From Brevibacterium spongiae (GTDB lineage: Bacteria > Actinomycetota > Actinomycetes > Actinomycetales > Brevibacteriaceae): 64,000 nucleotides of DNA. The stretch lies in the NCBI RefSeq assembly GCF_026168515.1, contig NZ_CP093443.1, positions 3,596,001-3,660,000 on the forward strand, in the 5' to 3' direction. Positions 33,857-43,075 of this stretch are shown here, piece after piece. The number at the start of each line of letters is the position of its first letter. Position 1 is the first letter of the stretch. Below the pieces are notes generated by a model, which saw only the letters and a program-made list of their open reading frames with translations, searched no databases and had not been told where the DNA came from. Position numbers and translations under genes: made by a program.

Positions 33857-35137
33857 TCAGTAGCGCGGTCCCTCCGGTCCCTGGGCGGTCATCCCGCCGA
33901 GGTAGGGCCGCAGTGCCGCGGGCACCGTGACCGAGCCGTCCGCCTGCTGATGGTTCTCGAGGATCGGCACCAACCAGCGTGTGTTGGCCATGGTCCCGTT
34001 GAGGGTGGCGACCGGACGGGTCGCCCCGTCGTGGCGTTCGCGGATCTGGAGGCGGCGGGCCTGGAACGTCGTGCAGTTCGACGTCGACGTCAGTTCCCGG
34101 TAGGTGCCCTGCGTCGGCACCCAGGCTTCGCAGTCGAACTTGCGGGCGGCCGAATCGCCGAGGTCGCCGGCGGCGGTGTCGATGACGCGGTAGGGCAGTT
34201 CGCACAGGCCGAGCATCTTCTCCTGCAGGGACAGCATCCGCTCGTGTTCGGCTTCGGCGTCCTCGACGGGGACGTAGGCGAACATCTCGACCTTCTGGAA
34301 CTGGTGGACGCGGATGATGCCGCGGGTGTCCTTGCCGTAGGAGCCGGCTTCGCGGCGGTAGCAGGACGAGATTCCGGCATAGCGCAGCGGACCGTCGGAC
34401 AGGTCGATGATCTCGTCCATGTGGAACCCGGCCAGCGGGACTTCGGAGGTGCCGACGAGGAAGAGGTCGTCGGCTTCGAGTCGGTAGACCTCATCGGCGT
34501 GCTCGCCGAGGAACCCGGTGCCGCGCATGACCTCGGGGCGCACCAGCGTCGGGGTGATGGTCGGGTTGAATCCGGCCTCCTCGGCGACGTCGCGGGCGAG
34601 GTTGAGCAGCGCCATCTCGAGCTTCGCGCCGAATCCGGTGAGGTAGTGGAACCGCGACCCGGAGACCTTCGTTCCGCGGGTGGTGTCGATGGCCTTGAGC
34701 TTCTCACCGATCTCGAGGTGGTCGAGCGGTTCGAAGCCGTCGGGGCCGAAGTCGCGGGGAGTGCCGACGGTCTTCAGCGTCACGAAGTTCTCTTCGCCAC
34801 CGGCGGGGATGCCGTCGATGATGAGGTTCGGGACCTTGGACACGAGCTGGTCGAAGGCGAAGCTCGCCTCGTCGGACTCGGCCGACAGCGACTTCACGGC
34901 CTCGGACTTCGCCTTGCCCTCGGCGATGAGCGCAGGCTTGTCCTCTTTCGGCGCCTTGGCGATCTGGGAGGAGAAGGACTTCTGATCGGCACGAGCGTCT
35001 TCGAAGGCCGTGATGGCCGCGCGGCGTGCGGAATCGGCGGCGAGGACCTCGTCGATGAGCTCGACGGATTCCCCGCGGGCCTCCTGTGATGCCTTGAACA
35101 GGGCCGGGTTTTCTCTGAGAAGCGCTAGATCGATCAC
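33857..35137 (-). CDS. serS: seryl-tRNA synthetase
   Basis: A 426-residue class II aminoacyl-tRNA synthetase. The N-terminal ~100 residues are the antiparallel coiled coil that binds the long arm of tRNA-Ser. The catalytic core shows motif 2 ([18 protein letters not shown], then [11 protein letters not shown]) and motif 3 ([18 protein letters not shown]). It starts with GTG in [11 protein letters not shown], the canonical beginning. It is divergent from the diacylglycerol-kinase-family gene across 81 bases. No T-box leader is visible. Confidence 0.96.
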   Translation of the reverse strand: MIDLALLRENPALFKASQEARGESVELIDEVLAADSARRAAITAFEDARADQKSFSSQIAKAPKEDKPALIAEGKAKSEAVKSLSAESDEASFAFDQLVSKVPNLIIDGIPAGGEENFVTLKTVGTPRDFGPDGFEPLDHLEIGEKLKAIDTTRGTKVSGSRFHYLTGFGAKLEMALLNLARDVAEEAGFNPTITPTLVRPEVMRGTGFLGEHADEVYRLEADDLFLVGTSEVPLAGFHMDEIIDLSDGPLRYAGISSCYRREAGSYGKDTRGIIRVHQFQKVEMFAYVPVEDAEAEHERMLSLQEKMLGLCELPYRVIDTAAGDLGDSAARKFDCEAWVPTQGTYRELTSTSNCTTFQARRLQIRERHDGATRPVATLNGTMANTRWLVPILENHQQADGSVTVPAALRPYLGGMTAQGPEGPRY

Positions 35138-35218
35138 CCTCTCAGCTTAACGGCCCGGGCCTGTTTTCGACATTCGGTGCTCAGCTTGCACACGAGTTCG
35201 GCACTGTAGATTTGAGAC

Positions 35219-36334
35219 ATGATCATCGAGTTCGATCCCCTGATGACCTGGCTCATCGTCCTCGGCGCACTCGTCGTGCTCGTGGCGGTGTTCTTCCTGG
35301 GTCGCCGGACCGGGGCACAGCGCGCCCTGTCGCGGGTGCGGCAGTACGCCCATCCGGCGAACCTCTCGGACGGCGAGGTCGACGATTCCGCCAGATATCG
35401 TGCCGCCCTCATCGTCAATCCGACGAAGACCGACGTGCGCCGCCTGGCTTCGACCGCCGAGGCGATCTGTCGTTTCGAGGGATGGAATCCTCCCCTCGTC
35501 ATCGAGACCACGGTCGACGACTCCGGCGAAGGAGCGACGGTCCGGGCCCTCGACGAGGGGGTCGACGTCGTCATCGCCGCCGGCGGGGACGGGACCATCC
35601 GCGCTGTCGCCTCGGCGCTGGCCGGCACGTCGACCCCGATGGGGATAGTGCCGCTGGGCACGGGGAACCTGCTCGCCCGCAACATCGATCTCGTCCTCGA
35701 CAAGACCGAATGGGCCCTGCGGATCGCGCTGTGGGGACGCAACCGGGAGATCGACGTGGGCACAGCGAAGATCGCCGAGGATGGCGACACCCACATCTTC
35801 ACGGTGATGACCGGACTCGGCTTCGATGCCGCGGTCATGGCCGATACCAGCGATGAGCTGAAGAGCCGCCTCGGCTGGCTGGCGTATGTCGAGGCCGGGT
35901 CGCGGAAGCTTGCGGGCAAACCGAGTCAGGTCAAGGTCACTTTCGACGATGACTATCGGATTTCGGCGCGGGTGCGGTCGGTGCTCGGCGGCAACTGCGG
36001 ACGGCTGCAGGGCGGCATCCAGCTGCTGCCGCAGGCGGTCATCGACGACGGCATGCTCGATGTGCTCATCGTCAGCCCGAAGAACCTCGGCCAGTGGCTC
36101 GGCGTCCTCGCGTCGATCGCGGGTCGGAGAGTCTCGCGCGGACTGCATACGAATACGCGCAAGTGCCAGAAGGTCGTCATCGAGGCGGGCGAGGAGCTCG
36201 ACGTTCAGCTCGATGGGGATCCGCTCGGGCAGTCGTCGTATCTCGCGATGGAGGTCATGCCTTCGGCTCTGACCGTCCGCGTTCCCACGGTGGAGCAGCG
36301 CAAGCAGATCCGGGCCGAAGCCTGGCCGGTCTGA
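35219..36334 (+). CDS. diacylglycerol kinase catalytic-domain lipid kinase
   Basis: A 371-residue protein with an N-terminal membrane segment (residues ~9-27, MTWLIVLGALVVLVAVFFLG) and a DAGK/YegS-type lipid kinase domain. The ATP loop is NPTKTD, the signature is AAGGDGTIRAV, and VPLGTGNLLARN follows. C-terminal features include GFDAAVMADTS and the QLDGDPLG segment. It probably phosphorylates a membrane lipid such as diacylglycerol on the cytoplasmic face. The N-terminal anchor is not present in all family members. Confidence 0.9.
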   Translation: MIIEFDPLMTWLIVLGALVVLVAVFFLGRRTGAQRALSRVRQYAHPANLSDGEVDDSARYRAALIVNPTKTDVRRLASTAEAICRFEGWNPPLVIETTVDDSGEGATVRALDEGVDVVIAAGGDGTIRAVASALAGTSTPMGIVPLGTGNLLARNIDLVLDKTEWALRIALWGRNREIDVGTAKIAEDGDTHIFTVMTGLGFDAAVMADTSDELKSRLGWLAYVEAGSRKLAGKPSQVKVTFDDDYRISARVRSVLGGNCGRLQGGIQLLPQAVIDDGMLDVLIVSPKNLGQWLGVLASIAGRRVSRGLHTNTRKCQKVVIEAGEELDVQLDGDPLGQSSYLAMEVMPSALTVRVPTVEQRKQIRAEAWPV

Positions 36335-36369
36335 GGTTCTGCCGCCGCTTTCCGTGACCATAATTCAAT

Positions 36370-36381
36370 TACCAATTGGTA
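36370..36381. promoter_or_regulatory. palindrome TACCAATTGGTA in the surface-protein promoter region
   Basis: A perfect 12-bp palindrome in an AT-rich 190-base gap before the first LPXTG gene. A TTTAGAGA stretch near 36455 could belong to the -10 region. It may be a regulator site; the binding protein is unknown. Confidence 0.45.
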
Positions 36382-36524
36382 GGTCACAGCGCGATTACGG
36401 AAATTCACCGAAGCGTTACAGCAATTACACCTGAACAAAACGTACAGAAATAGTTTAGAGAATCCTCAGAACCTAGGATGAGTGCCGTATCACACCCCTC
36501 GTCACAGAGATTGAAGGCACTCCA

Positions 36525-38702
36525 ATGAAGAAGATCATCCTCGCGCCGGCAGTCGCCCTCGCATTCACTGGCCTCATCGCCAGCCCGGTCGCCGCCGCGG
36601 AATCCCCCGCCCCGCAGTCGGCCGCCTCGAAGTCTGCCGAGCAGAAGCAGGCAGAGGCCGAGAAGGCCAAGAAGGAAGAGGCCAAGAAGAAGGCTGAGAA
36701 GGAAGCGGCTGCGAAGAAGGCCGAAGCCGAGAAGAAGGCCGAGGAAAAGGCTGCGGCGGAGAAGAAGGCTGCCGCTGACAAGAAGGCCAAGGACGCCAAG
36801 GCCGCCGCAAAGAAGAAGGCGGATGAGAAGAAGGCCGCCGAAGACAAGGCGGACAAGAAGGGCGACGCCAAGCCGCCGAAGAAGGTCGATCCGAAGCCCG
36901 CTCCTGCCCCCAAGGACGAGGACAAGGACGCGAAGGACGACGACAAGTCCGAGGACAAGGTCAATCCGATCAATGCTTCGGTGCAGGTCGTCTCAGGTGA
37001 TGTCACCGCCGAGGAGCTCCACGAAGATGGCGTGACCGTCAAGGTCACCGGCCTGGAGAAGGGCGACAAAGTCTCGGCGAAGTCCGGACTGACCGGCCCG
37101 TCGGCAACTGCCCAGGGTTCGACCGCCACTCTGAAGCTGCGCTCCGCGAAGGAACTCAGCCAGGACTCTGTGTCGTTCGCCGTCCAGGTGCAGCGTGCAG
37201 ACACACAGTCGGTCACCAAGACAAGCTCGATCAACGTCCTCGCCGACGACGCCGTTGATCCGATCGACGCATCCCTCAAGGTCGATCCCAAGGAGATCAC
37301 CGCTGAGGACCTCGCCAACAAGGACAAGGGCGTCGACGTCACTGTCACCGGCATTGAAGAAGGCGACGAGATCAAGGACTCCCTCACCGGGAAGACCGAG
37401 ACCGCAGAAGCCGACGGCAGCCACAAACTCCACCTCTGGTACGAGGGCAACCCCGACAGCCTCGAAGAAGGCAAGGTTCCGTTCACGGTCACCATCGACC
37501 GCGAAGGAGAGTCGGAGACCCTCAACGGCAACATCAACGTCGTCGACGAGGTCACCGAGGCCGATCCGAAGGTCTCGCTCAACACCGACAAGATCTCGCA
37601 GAGCGACTTCAACAAGAACGGCATCAAGGTCACCGGCGAAGGCTTCACCCCCGGCGGCAAGGTCACCGTCGTCGGCGGAGGCGCCCAGTCAGCCTTCGCC
37701 ACCGAAGAAGTCACCGCCGACGACGAAGGAAAGGTCTCCGCAACCCTGAAGTTCGAGGGCGAAGGCGACCTTCCGGCCGGCGACTACTCCGTCTGGGGCG
37801 TCGACCAGGAGTCCGACACCAACTCCGATCCTCAGACCTTCACCCTCACCGAGGATGACGCCGTCGATCCGATCGACGCATCCCTCAAGGTCGATCCCAA
37901 GGAGATCACCGCCGAGGATCTCGCCAACAAGGACAAAGGCGTGACCGTCACCGTCACGGGCGTGAAGAAGGGCGACAAGATCAAGGACTCCCTCACCGGG
38001 AAGACCGAAACCGCTGACGCCGACGGAGACTACAAGCTCCACCTCTGGTACGAAGGCAACCCCGACAGCCTCGAAGAAGGCAAGGTTCCGTTCACGGTCA
38101 CCATCGACCGCGAAGGAACCGAGTCCGAGACTCTCAACGGCAACATCAACATCGTCGCCGAGGACGGCGACGACGGCGACGGGGACAACCCGGAGGCGCC
38201 CGCCGAGGCGACCCTCAAGGTATCGCCGAAGAAGATCGAAGCCGCAGACTTCGCCAACGAGAAGAAGGGCGTCACCCTCGCCGTCGAGAACTGCGAACCC
38301 GGTCAGGACGTCCACTTCGAGGTCAACCCGAAGGGCATCAACGTCACGGCCTACGAGAACACCGTCAAGGCCGATGACGAAGGCCGCGCTTCGGTCAACG
38401 TCTTCGGCACCTCCTCGGACGCCTCGGCCTACGTCGGTGCCTACACCGCGACAGCCACCTGCGGCGACGACACCATGAAGGACTCCTTCACGGTCACCGA
38501 AGGTGCCAACGGCGGCGGCTCTGACGGCGGCGACAACGGCAACGCCGGAAACGGAAGCGGCGACGACGGCAGCCAGCTGCCTCGCACCGGTGCCGATCTC
38601 GGCGGGCTGACAACAGGAGCGATGCTCCTCCTCGTCGGTGGAGCAGCTATCGCTCTGACCGGCCGCAAGAACAAGTTCGGCCAGACTCCGACGAGCTTCT
38701 GA
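36525..38702 (+). CDS. LPXTG-anchored surface protein with Lys/Ala-rich helix and repeat modules
   Basis: A 725-residue wall-anchored protein. A signal peptide (MKKIILAPAVALAFTGLIAS) is followed at ~30-140 by a Lys/Ala/Glu helical stretch that should form a long charged rod or coiled coil. Immunoglobulin-like beta modules follow. One ~97-residue module (VDPIDASLKVDPKEITAEDL...) occurs twice (DNA 37251 and 37859), flanking a KVSLNTDKISQSDFNKNG module shared with the next gene. The C-terminus has a Gly/Asp/Asn linker, LPRTG near residue 684, a membrane helix and a short basic tail. A sortase would anchor it; none is in the window. Confidence 0.9.
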   Translation: MKKIILAPAVALAFTGLIASPVAAAESPAPQSAASKSAEQKQAEAEKAKKEEAKKKAEKEAAAKKAEAEKKAEEKAAAEKKAAADKKAKDAKAAAKKKADEKKAAEDKADKKGDAKPPKKVDPKPAPAPKDEDKDAKDDDKSEDKVNPINASVQVVSGDVTAEELHEDGVTVKVTGLEKGDKVSAKSGLTGPSATAQGSTATLKLRSAKELSQDSVSFAVQVQRADTQSVTKTSSINVLADDAVDPIDASLKVDPKEITAEDLANKDKGVDVTVTGIEEGDEIKDSLTGKTETAEADGSHKLHLWYEGNPDSLEEGKVPFTVTIDREGESETLNGNINVVDEVTEADPKVSLNTDKISQSDFNKNGIKVTGEGFTPGGKVTVVGGGAQSAFATEEVTADDEGKVSATLKFEGEGDLPAGDYSVWGVDQESDTNSDPQTFTLTEDDAVDPIDASLKVDPKEITAEDLANKDKGVTVTVTGVKKGDKIKDSLTGKTETADADGDYKLHLWYEGNPDSLEEGKVPFTVTIDREGTESETLNGNINIVAEDGDDGDGDNPEAPAEATLKVSPKKIEAADFANEKKGVTLAVENCEPGQDVHFEVNPKGINVTAYENTVKADDEGRASVNVFGTSSDASAYVGAYTATATCGDDTMKDSFTVTEGANGGGSDGGDNGNAGNGSGDDGSQLPRTGADLGGLTTGAMLLLVGGAAIALTGRKNKFGQTPTSF
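37563..37855 (+). repeat. 293-bp module shared with the neighbouring surface-protein gene, copy 1
   Basis: This segment matches 39439-39731 with only four base differences that I can find (Lys/Glu, one silent, Asp/Glu, Asp/Glu). Flanking modules of the two genes are much less alike, which points to gene conversion or a very recent module copy. Confidence 0.9.
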
Positions 38703-38733
38703 TCGAGACAGGGCGATAGCCTAGGTCGGCAAG

Positions 38734-38769
38734 GGAAGGGCGGCTCAGCAGACGCTGAGCCGCCCTTCC
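38734..38769 (+). terminator. terminator after the first LPXTG gene
   Basis: GGAAGGGCGGCTCAGC and GCTGAGCCGCCCTTCC form a 16-bp perfect stem with an AGAC loop, followed by TTCTGT. It separates the two surface-protein genes. Confidence 0.88.
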
Positions 38770-38858
38770 TTCTGTCCTGATGTTCGCGTCGAAAGAATCG
38801 TTCACGGTGAATGGCGAATGAACTCTGACGGCTCGCCGACTTCAGTAGTGAACAAAAT

Positions 38859-38943
38859 GACCACAACTATGTGTGTGGTGAATGTTGCATTACCGTTACA
38901 TTCGTAATACTTCACACCCAGCTGTAATTTTCGAAGGAAATAC
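38859..38943 (+). promoter_or_regulatory. AT-rich promoter region of the second LPXTG gene
   Basis: ACCACA-N8-TGTGGT lies near 38860 and GAATGT-N12-ACATTC near 38880-38902, then GAAGGAAATAC before the ATG. GTTACA words occur both here and before the first LPXTG gene (near 36414), which suggests a shared regulator. The element boundaries are approximate. Confidence 0.45.
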
Positions 38944-40290
38944 ATGAAGAAGCTCGCCCTCGCACCCGCGGTGGCCATCGCCATCACCGGCCTGGCCGCA
39001 TCCCCAGTTATCGCTGCCCCCGAGGCCCCCGCCTCGGTCAGCTACGCGCACTCTGTCGTCAAGAACTCCGGCGACTCCCAGGAGAGCACCTCGACGGAAT
39101 CACCTGAGACCGAGGCGCAGGCCATCGAAGCGAAGGTGACGACCTCTCCCAAGGAGATCACCGCCGGGGACCTCGCCAATAAGGAAAAGGGAGTCGTAGT
39201 CACGGTCACCGGCCTTGAAGCCGGAGACAAGATTTCGGATTCGCTCACCGGCGAAGCCGGAGTTGCTGAGGGCGATACCTTCGAATACAACATCTACTCC
39301 ACTCAGCCGGCCGAAGACATCCAGAACGGTAAGGTCGACTTCTCCGTCACGATCACTCGCGATGGCGAAGAGGAAACTTACGACGGACTGAGCTTCACCG
39401 TCGTCGACGACACCGACGAGCCCTCGACCCCTGCCGTCGATCCGAAGGTCTCGCTCAACACCGACAAGATCTCGCAGAGCGACTTCAACAAGAACGGCAT
39501 CGAGGTCACCGGCGAAGGCTTCACCCCCGGCGGCAAGGTCACCGTCGTCGGCGGAGGCGCCCAGTCAGCCTTCGCCACCGAAGAAGTCACCGCCGACGAC
39601 GAAGGAAAGGTCTCCGCAACCCTGAAGTTCGAGGGCGAAGGCGACCTGCCGGCCGGCGAATACTCCGTCTGGGGCGTCGACCAGGAGTCCGACACCAACT
39701 CCGAGCCTCAGACCTTCACCCTCACCGAGGAAGAAGAGACCGAGGACCCCACCACTCCTGCGGCCGAAGCCAAGCTGAGCGTCTCCCCCGAGACCATCAC
39801 ACCGGCCGACTTCGTCAAGGAAGACAAGGGCGTCACTCTCGCCGTCGAAAACTGCGAGCCGGGCGAGGACGTCCGCTTCCTCGTCAACCCCAAGGGCGAG
39901 TCGAACGTCACCGCCTTCGACAAGACTGTCAAGGCTGACGACGAGGGCAAGGCCAACGTCAACGTCTACGGCACCAGCGCCTCCAACGCCTCGGCCTACA
40001 TCGGCGACTACGATGTCACCGTCACCTGCGGAGATGACGAGCTGACCGGCGAGTTCGCGGTTGAGAAGGACCCGAACGCCGGTGGCGGCGACGGTGACGA
40101 GGACGGAAACGACGACGGCAACGGCGGAAACGACGATGGCGACAACGGCAACGGCGGCGGCGACCTGCCCCGCACCGGTACCGAGCTGACCGGCCTCGTC
40201 GGCGGCGCCGGGCTCCTGCTCATCGGCGGAGTCGCAGTCGCAATGACGATGCGTCGCAAGAAGGTCGCCCAGGATCCCGCAGAGATCTGA
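38944..40290 (+). CDS. LPXTG-anchored surface protein with shared repeat module
   Basis: A 448-residue wall-anchored protein and paralogue of the upstream gene. A signal peptide (MKKLALAPAVAIAITGLAAS) is followed by a short Ser/Thr/Glu stretch and three beta modules, the middle one (KVSLNTDKISQSDFNKNG...) nearly identical in DNA to the neighbour's. A Gly/Asp/Asn linker, LPRTG near residue 407, a membrane helix and an RRKKVAQ tail complete the sorting signal. It lacks the Lys/Ala-rich rod of the first protein. GAAGGAAATAC precedes the ATG. An adhesive or structural wall role is inference. Confidence 0.9.
   Translation: MKKLALAPAVAIAITGLAASPVIAAPEAPASVSYAHSVVKNSGDSQESTSTESPETEAQAIEAKVTTSPKEITAGDLANKEKGVVVTVTGLEAGDKISDSLTGEAGVAEGDTFEYNIYSTQPAEDIQNGKVDFSVTITRDGEEETYDGLSFTVVDDTDEPSTPAVDPKVSLNTDKISQSDFNKNGIEVTGEGFTPGGKVTVVGGGAQSAFATEEVTADDEGKVSATLKFEGEGDLPAGEYSVWGVDQESDTNSEPQTFTLTEEEETEDPTTPAAEAKLSVSPETITPADFVKEDKGVTLAVENCEPGEDVRFLVNPKGESNVTAFDKTVKADDEGKANVNVYGTSASNASAYIGDYDVTVTCGDDELTGEFAVEKDPNAGGGDGDEDGNDDGNGGNDDGDNGNGGGDLPRTGTELTGLVGGAGLLLIGGVAVAMTMRRKKVAQDPAEI
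39439..39731 (+). repeat. 293-bp module shared with the neighbouring surface-protein gene, copy 2
   Basis: Partner of 37563-37855, about 98.6% identical by my base-by-base reading. It encodes one beta module ending in the LTEE linker. Confidence 0.9.
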
Positions 40291-40328
40291 GAGCGATCCT
40301 CTGGGCTCTGCTGAGCTCGGCGCGAACT

Positions 40329-40366
40329 GAGAAGAGCGCGGACCCGATCGGGTCCGCGCTCTTCTC
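40329..40366. terminator. terminator between convergent LPXTG and DUF1206 genes
   Basis: GAGAAGAGCGCGGACCC and GGGTCCGCGCTCTTCTC form a 17-bp perfect stem with a GATC loop. It should serve both strands. Confidence 0.88.
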
Positions 40367-40455
40367 GTCTCCACCGGTATGCCGTGATCGCCCCGCCGTG
40401 CGCCTATTGTCGGCCCATCCGGGCCGTGCGCCCCCCGATCGCCGAGTAACCCGAA

Positions 40456-41331
40456 TCAGTCCATTCTGTCGTAGCGGGAACGCAGTGCGAGGAAGATCCC
40501 GTAGAGCACGAGGCCGATGCCCACAGCCAGGAGCAGATACGGTCCGAACGGCTGATCGCGCATCCCCTTCAGGGCCCCATCGATGCCGGTGAATTCCTCA
40601 GGGTCCCCGGTAGCCGCCGAGACCACGACGAGGATGCCTACCGCCAGCAGGGTCACTCCCTTGCCCAGGTATCCCACGACCCCGGTGAATCCGACGAGGA
40701 AGCGGGTGAGAGCACCTCGCGGCCGACGCAGCTCATCTTTCCACTTCCGGCGCAGACCGTTGACACAGAATGCGATGCCGATGATCGCAATCACAGCACC
40801 GACGGCCATGAGAATGAACAGCCCGCCAGGCGCCTTCGCCACAGTCGTTGATGCCTGGGCACTCGACTTGCCCGAGTCCGCTCCCCCACCGAAGACGAAT
40901 TGGGAGAAGGTCGCCGCAACCACCACGTAGGCGATGGCTGAACCGACCATTTTGAAGAAATCGATCCACTGCCTCCGCCCCTGCTTATGCTGCGGGTCCC
41001 GAGTCCCTGCACCACGCAGCGACGCCGAGCCGAAGAAGGCGTTGACCAGGCACCACAGGGCCATCAGCGCACAGCCGAGGGAGCAGATGATGATGAGCAC
41101 CATGCCGAACGGCTGCGCAGCGATCTGTCCGATGGCACCGGCCTGATCAGCTTCGCCACCGCCTTGACCGAGTCCGATGGCCACAGCCGTCGCGCCGAGG
41201 ATGCTGTGGACCAATCCATTGGCGATGAAGCCCGCGCGGGCTACGCGCTCGAACCAACGGCTGTCGGCGGCCTCTTGTGCCGCAGCATCAGCGCTGTCGG
41301 CGACTTGTCTGACCTTCTCATTCTCGTTCAC
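40456..41331 (-). CDS. DUF1206 membrane protein
   Basis: A 291-residue integral membrane protein built of three similar two-helix repeats, the DUF1206 pattern. Each repeat has an RxGFIxNGLVH / GFTGVVGYLGKGVTLLAVG-type segment followed by PFGxxLL (QPFGMVLIIICSLG; QPFGPYLLLAVGIG). A Gly/Ala/Ser-rich loop separates repeats one and two. It starts with GTG at 41331 in MNENEKVRQ. Function unknown. It lies between two strong terminators and is probably monocistronic. Confidence 0.85.
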   Translation of the reverse strand: MNENEKVRQVADSADAAAQEAADSRWFERVARAGFIANGLVHSILGATAVAIGLGQGGGEADQAGAIGQIAAQPFGMVLIIICSLGCALMALWCLVNAFFGSASLRGAGTRDPQHKQGRRQWIDFFKMVGSAIAYVVVAATFSQFVFGGGADSGKSSAQASTTVAKAPGGLFILMAVGAVIAIIGIAFCVNGLRRKWKDELRRPRGALTRFLVGFTGVVGYLGKGVTLLAVGILVVVSAATGDPEEFTGIDGALKGMRDQPFGPYLLLAVGIGLVLYGIFLALRSRYDRMD

Positions 41332-41409
41332 AGAAATCAGTGTCGCACAACATCTGCGATTCTCTGGACCACGTTGAGAAGCAATCGTCGAACTTCAGAA
41401 CAGACGGAC

Positions 41410-41439
41410 GGAGCGCGAACCCGAAAGGGTTCGCGCTCC
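41410..41439. terminator. terminator of the dnaK-hspR operon
   Basis: GGAGCGCGAACCC and GGGTTCGCGCTCC form a 13-bp perfect stem with a GAAA tetraloop, 44 bases past the hspR stop on the minus strand. Confidence 0.85.
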
Positions 41440-41482
41440 ATCTTGGCGTTGTGTCTGCTCTATCTGGTCGGTTGCCACCGGC

Positions 41483-41923
41483 TCAGCCGCGTCGGTACCT
41501 GTTGTACAGCACCAGGGCCCCTGGTTCGGGCCGCCCCTGCGGACGCCGCCCGCGCGAGATCGAGACGACGTCGCCACCCACAGTGCCGGCGGCGAAGACG
41601 CGAGCTTCGCGTTCCTGCGCAGTCATCCGCGATCGGACCTCGGCCTCGAGCTCCTCATTGCGGTGTTTGAGCGCATCGACCTGATTCTGCAGATCAATGA
41701 TTTTCTTGATCCCGACGAGGTTGACTCCCTCGTCCTGGGACAGCTGTTGGATCAGTCGCAGCTTGGCGATGTCTCTCCCGGAGTAGCGTCGCCCCCGACC
41801 CGCAGTGCGTTCGGGAGTGACGAGACCCAGACGGTCATATTGCCGCAGCGTCTGCGGGTGCATCCCCGCCAGTTCCGCGGCCACCGAGATGACATACACC
41901 GCCGCACTCGACGAAATGTGCAT
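41483..41923 (-). CDS. hspR: HspR, MerR-family heat-shock repressor
   Basis: A 146-residue MerR-type repressor. Residues ~8-75 are the DNA-binding domain (VYVISVAAELAGMHPQTLRQYDRLGLV, then RGRRYSGRDIAKLRLIQQL), followed by the coiled coil NQVDALKHRNEELEAEV and a basic C-terminal tail. It is last in dnaK-grpE-dnaJ-hspR, the standard actinobacterial order, 14 bases after dnaJ. Known HspR proteins bind HAIR sites with DnaK as corepressor; two HAIR-like sites precede dnaK here, so the loop is closed within the window. Confidence 0.95.
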   Translation of the reverse strand: MHISSSAAVYVISVAAELAGMHPQTLRQYDRLGLVTPERTAGRGRRYSGRDIAKLRLIQQLSQDEGVNLVGIKKIIDLQNQVDALKHRNEELEAEVRSRMTAQEREARVFAAGTVGGDVVSISRGRRPQGRPEPGALVLYNRYRRG

Positions 41924-41937
41924 TGTGCTTCACCACC

Positions 41938-42954
41938 TCAACTGGCCTTCGCCCGATCCAGCAGACCGGCTCGAGGATCCTCACCCTCTGTCGCAGCCTT
42001 GAACGACTCGACCGCCGCCTTCGCCTCGTCGGACAGATTCTTCGGCGCCACGATCTCGACTGTCGCCAGCAGATCACCGGTGCCCTTCTTCGTCTTCACA
42101 CCCTTGCCGCGCACTCGCAACGTCCGGCCCGAAGGCGTCCCTGCGGCGACCTTGACCTTGACCGGCATTCCGCCCAGGGTCGGCACCTTGATCTCTGCGC
42201 CGAGGGCCGCCTCGTCGAAGCTGACAGGCAGTTCCATGCGCAGGTTGTCACCGTCGCGGGTGAACACGGGGTGCGGTTTCACGTTCACCGTCAGGATCAC
42301 GTCGCCGGCGTCACCGCCGTTCGGGCTCGGTTTGCCCTTGCCGGCCAGACGGATCTTCTGCCCGTCCTTGACTCCGATCGGGGTGCGCACCGTCAGCGGT
42401 TTTCCGCTGGGCATGTTCAGCTTCACCGAGGCGCCATCGATCGCTTCGGTGAACGACAGCGTCGTGGTCGACTTGATGTCTCCACCCTTGACCGGAGGCT
42501 GGTAGCCGCCGTATCCGCCACCGCCGAAGCCTCCGCCGCCGAATCCGCCGAGCAGATCCGCCAGGTCCGGAGGCACGTCGCCCCCGCCGCCGTAGGTCGT
42601 GCGGGTCCGGGTGCGTCCGCCGCCTCCGAAGAGGTCGGAGAACACGTCGTCGAATCCACCGCCGCCAGCACCGCCGGGTCCGCCGGCGCCGGCACTGAAC
42701 CGGGCACCGCCGCCCATGGCGCGGACCTGGTCGTACTGGGCACGCGATTCCTTGTCGGACAGCACCTGATGCGCCTGCCCGATCTCTTTGAACTTCTCCT
42801 CGGCCTTCTCATCACCGGGGTTGGCATCCGGGTGATACTTGCGCGCGAGCTTGCGATAGGCCTTCTTGATCTCGGCGTCAGAAGCATCCTTGGAGACGCC
42901 GAGGGTCTTGTAGAAGTCCTTGTCGAACCAATCATTCTGAGGTCCGGTATTCAC
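41938..42954 (-). CDS. dnaJ: DnaJ-type cochaperone without zinc-finger domain
   Basis: A 338-residue J-protein. The J domain (residues ~10-75) has [20 protein letters not shown] and the HPD motif in [11 protein letters not shown] Gly/Phe-rich linker follows ([16 protein letters not shown]), then the two-part substrate-binding C-terminal region ([21 protein letters not shown]...). I see none of the four CxxCxGxG zinc motifs, so it is of the type B / CbpA-like architecture although it occupies the dnaJ slot. The GTG at 42954 has AAGGAGGTGCCAG before it. It stimulates DnaK ATPase and delivers substrates. Confidence 0.93.
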   Translation of the reverse strand: MNTGPQNDWFDKDFYKTLGVSKDASDAEIKKAYRKLARKYHPDANPGDEKAEEKFKEIGQAHQVLSDKESRAQYDQVRAMGGGARFSAGAGGPGGAGGGGFDDVFSDLFGGGGRTRTRTTYGGGGDVPPDLADLLGGFGGGGFGGGGYGGYQPPVKGGDIKSTTTLSFTEAIDGASVKLNMPSGKPLTVRTPIGVKDGQKIRLAGKGKPSPNGGDAGDVILTVNVKPHPVFTRDGDNLRMELPVSFDEAALGAEIKVPTLGGMPVKVKVAAGTPSGRTLRVRGKGVKTKKGTGDLLATVEIVAPKNLSDEAKAAVESFKAATEGEDPRAGLLDRAKAS

Positions 42955-43075
42955 CTGGCACCTCCTTCCCTTCCAAACAATCTTGTCAGCACTGTATTCA
43001 CTTGTCTCCTCACAATCCGCATCCCCGGGGTCAGTGCCCCGAAGATCCGGACCGCCGCCGAGGTGGCCCCGCACC

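Noticed and set aside
35138..35218. T-box or other leader riboswitch for serS
   Set aside because: The interval is only 81 bases and shows no T-box sequence or specifier loop.
38736..38767. Palindrome as a possible insertion-sequence end
   Set aside because: It sits right after a stop codon with a following T-rich stretch and no transposase or partner repeat; a terminator explains it.
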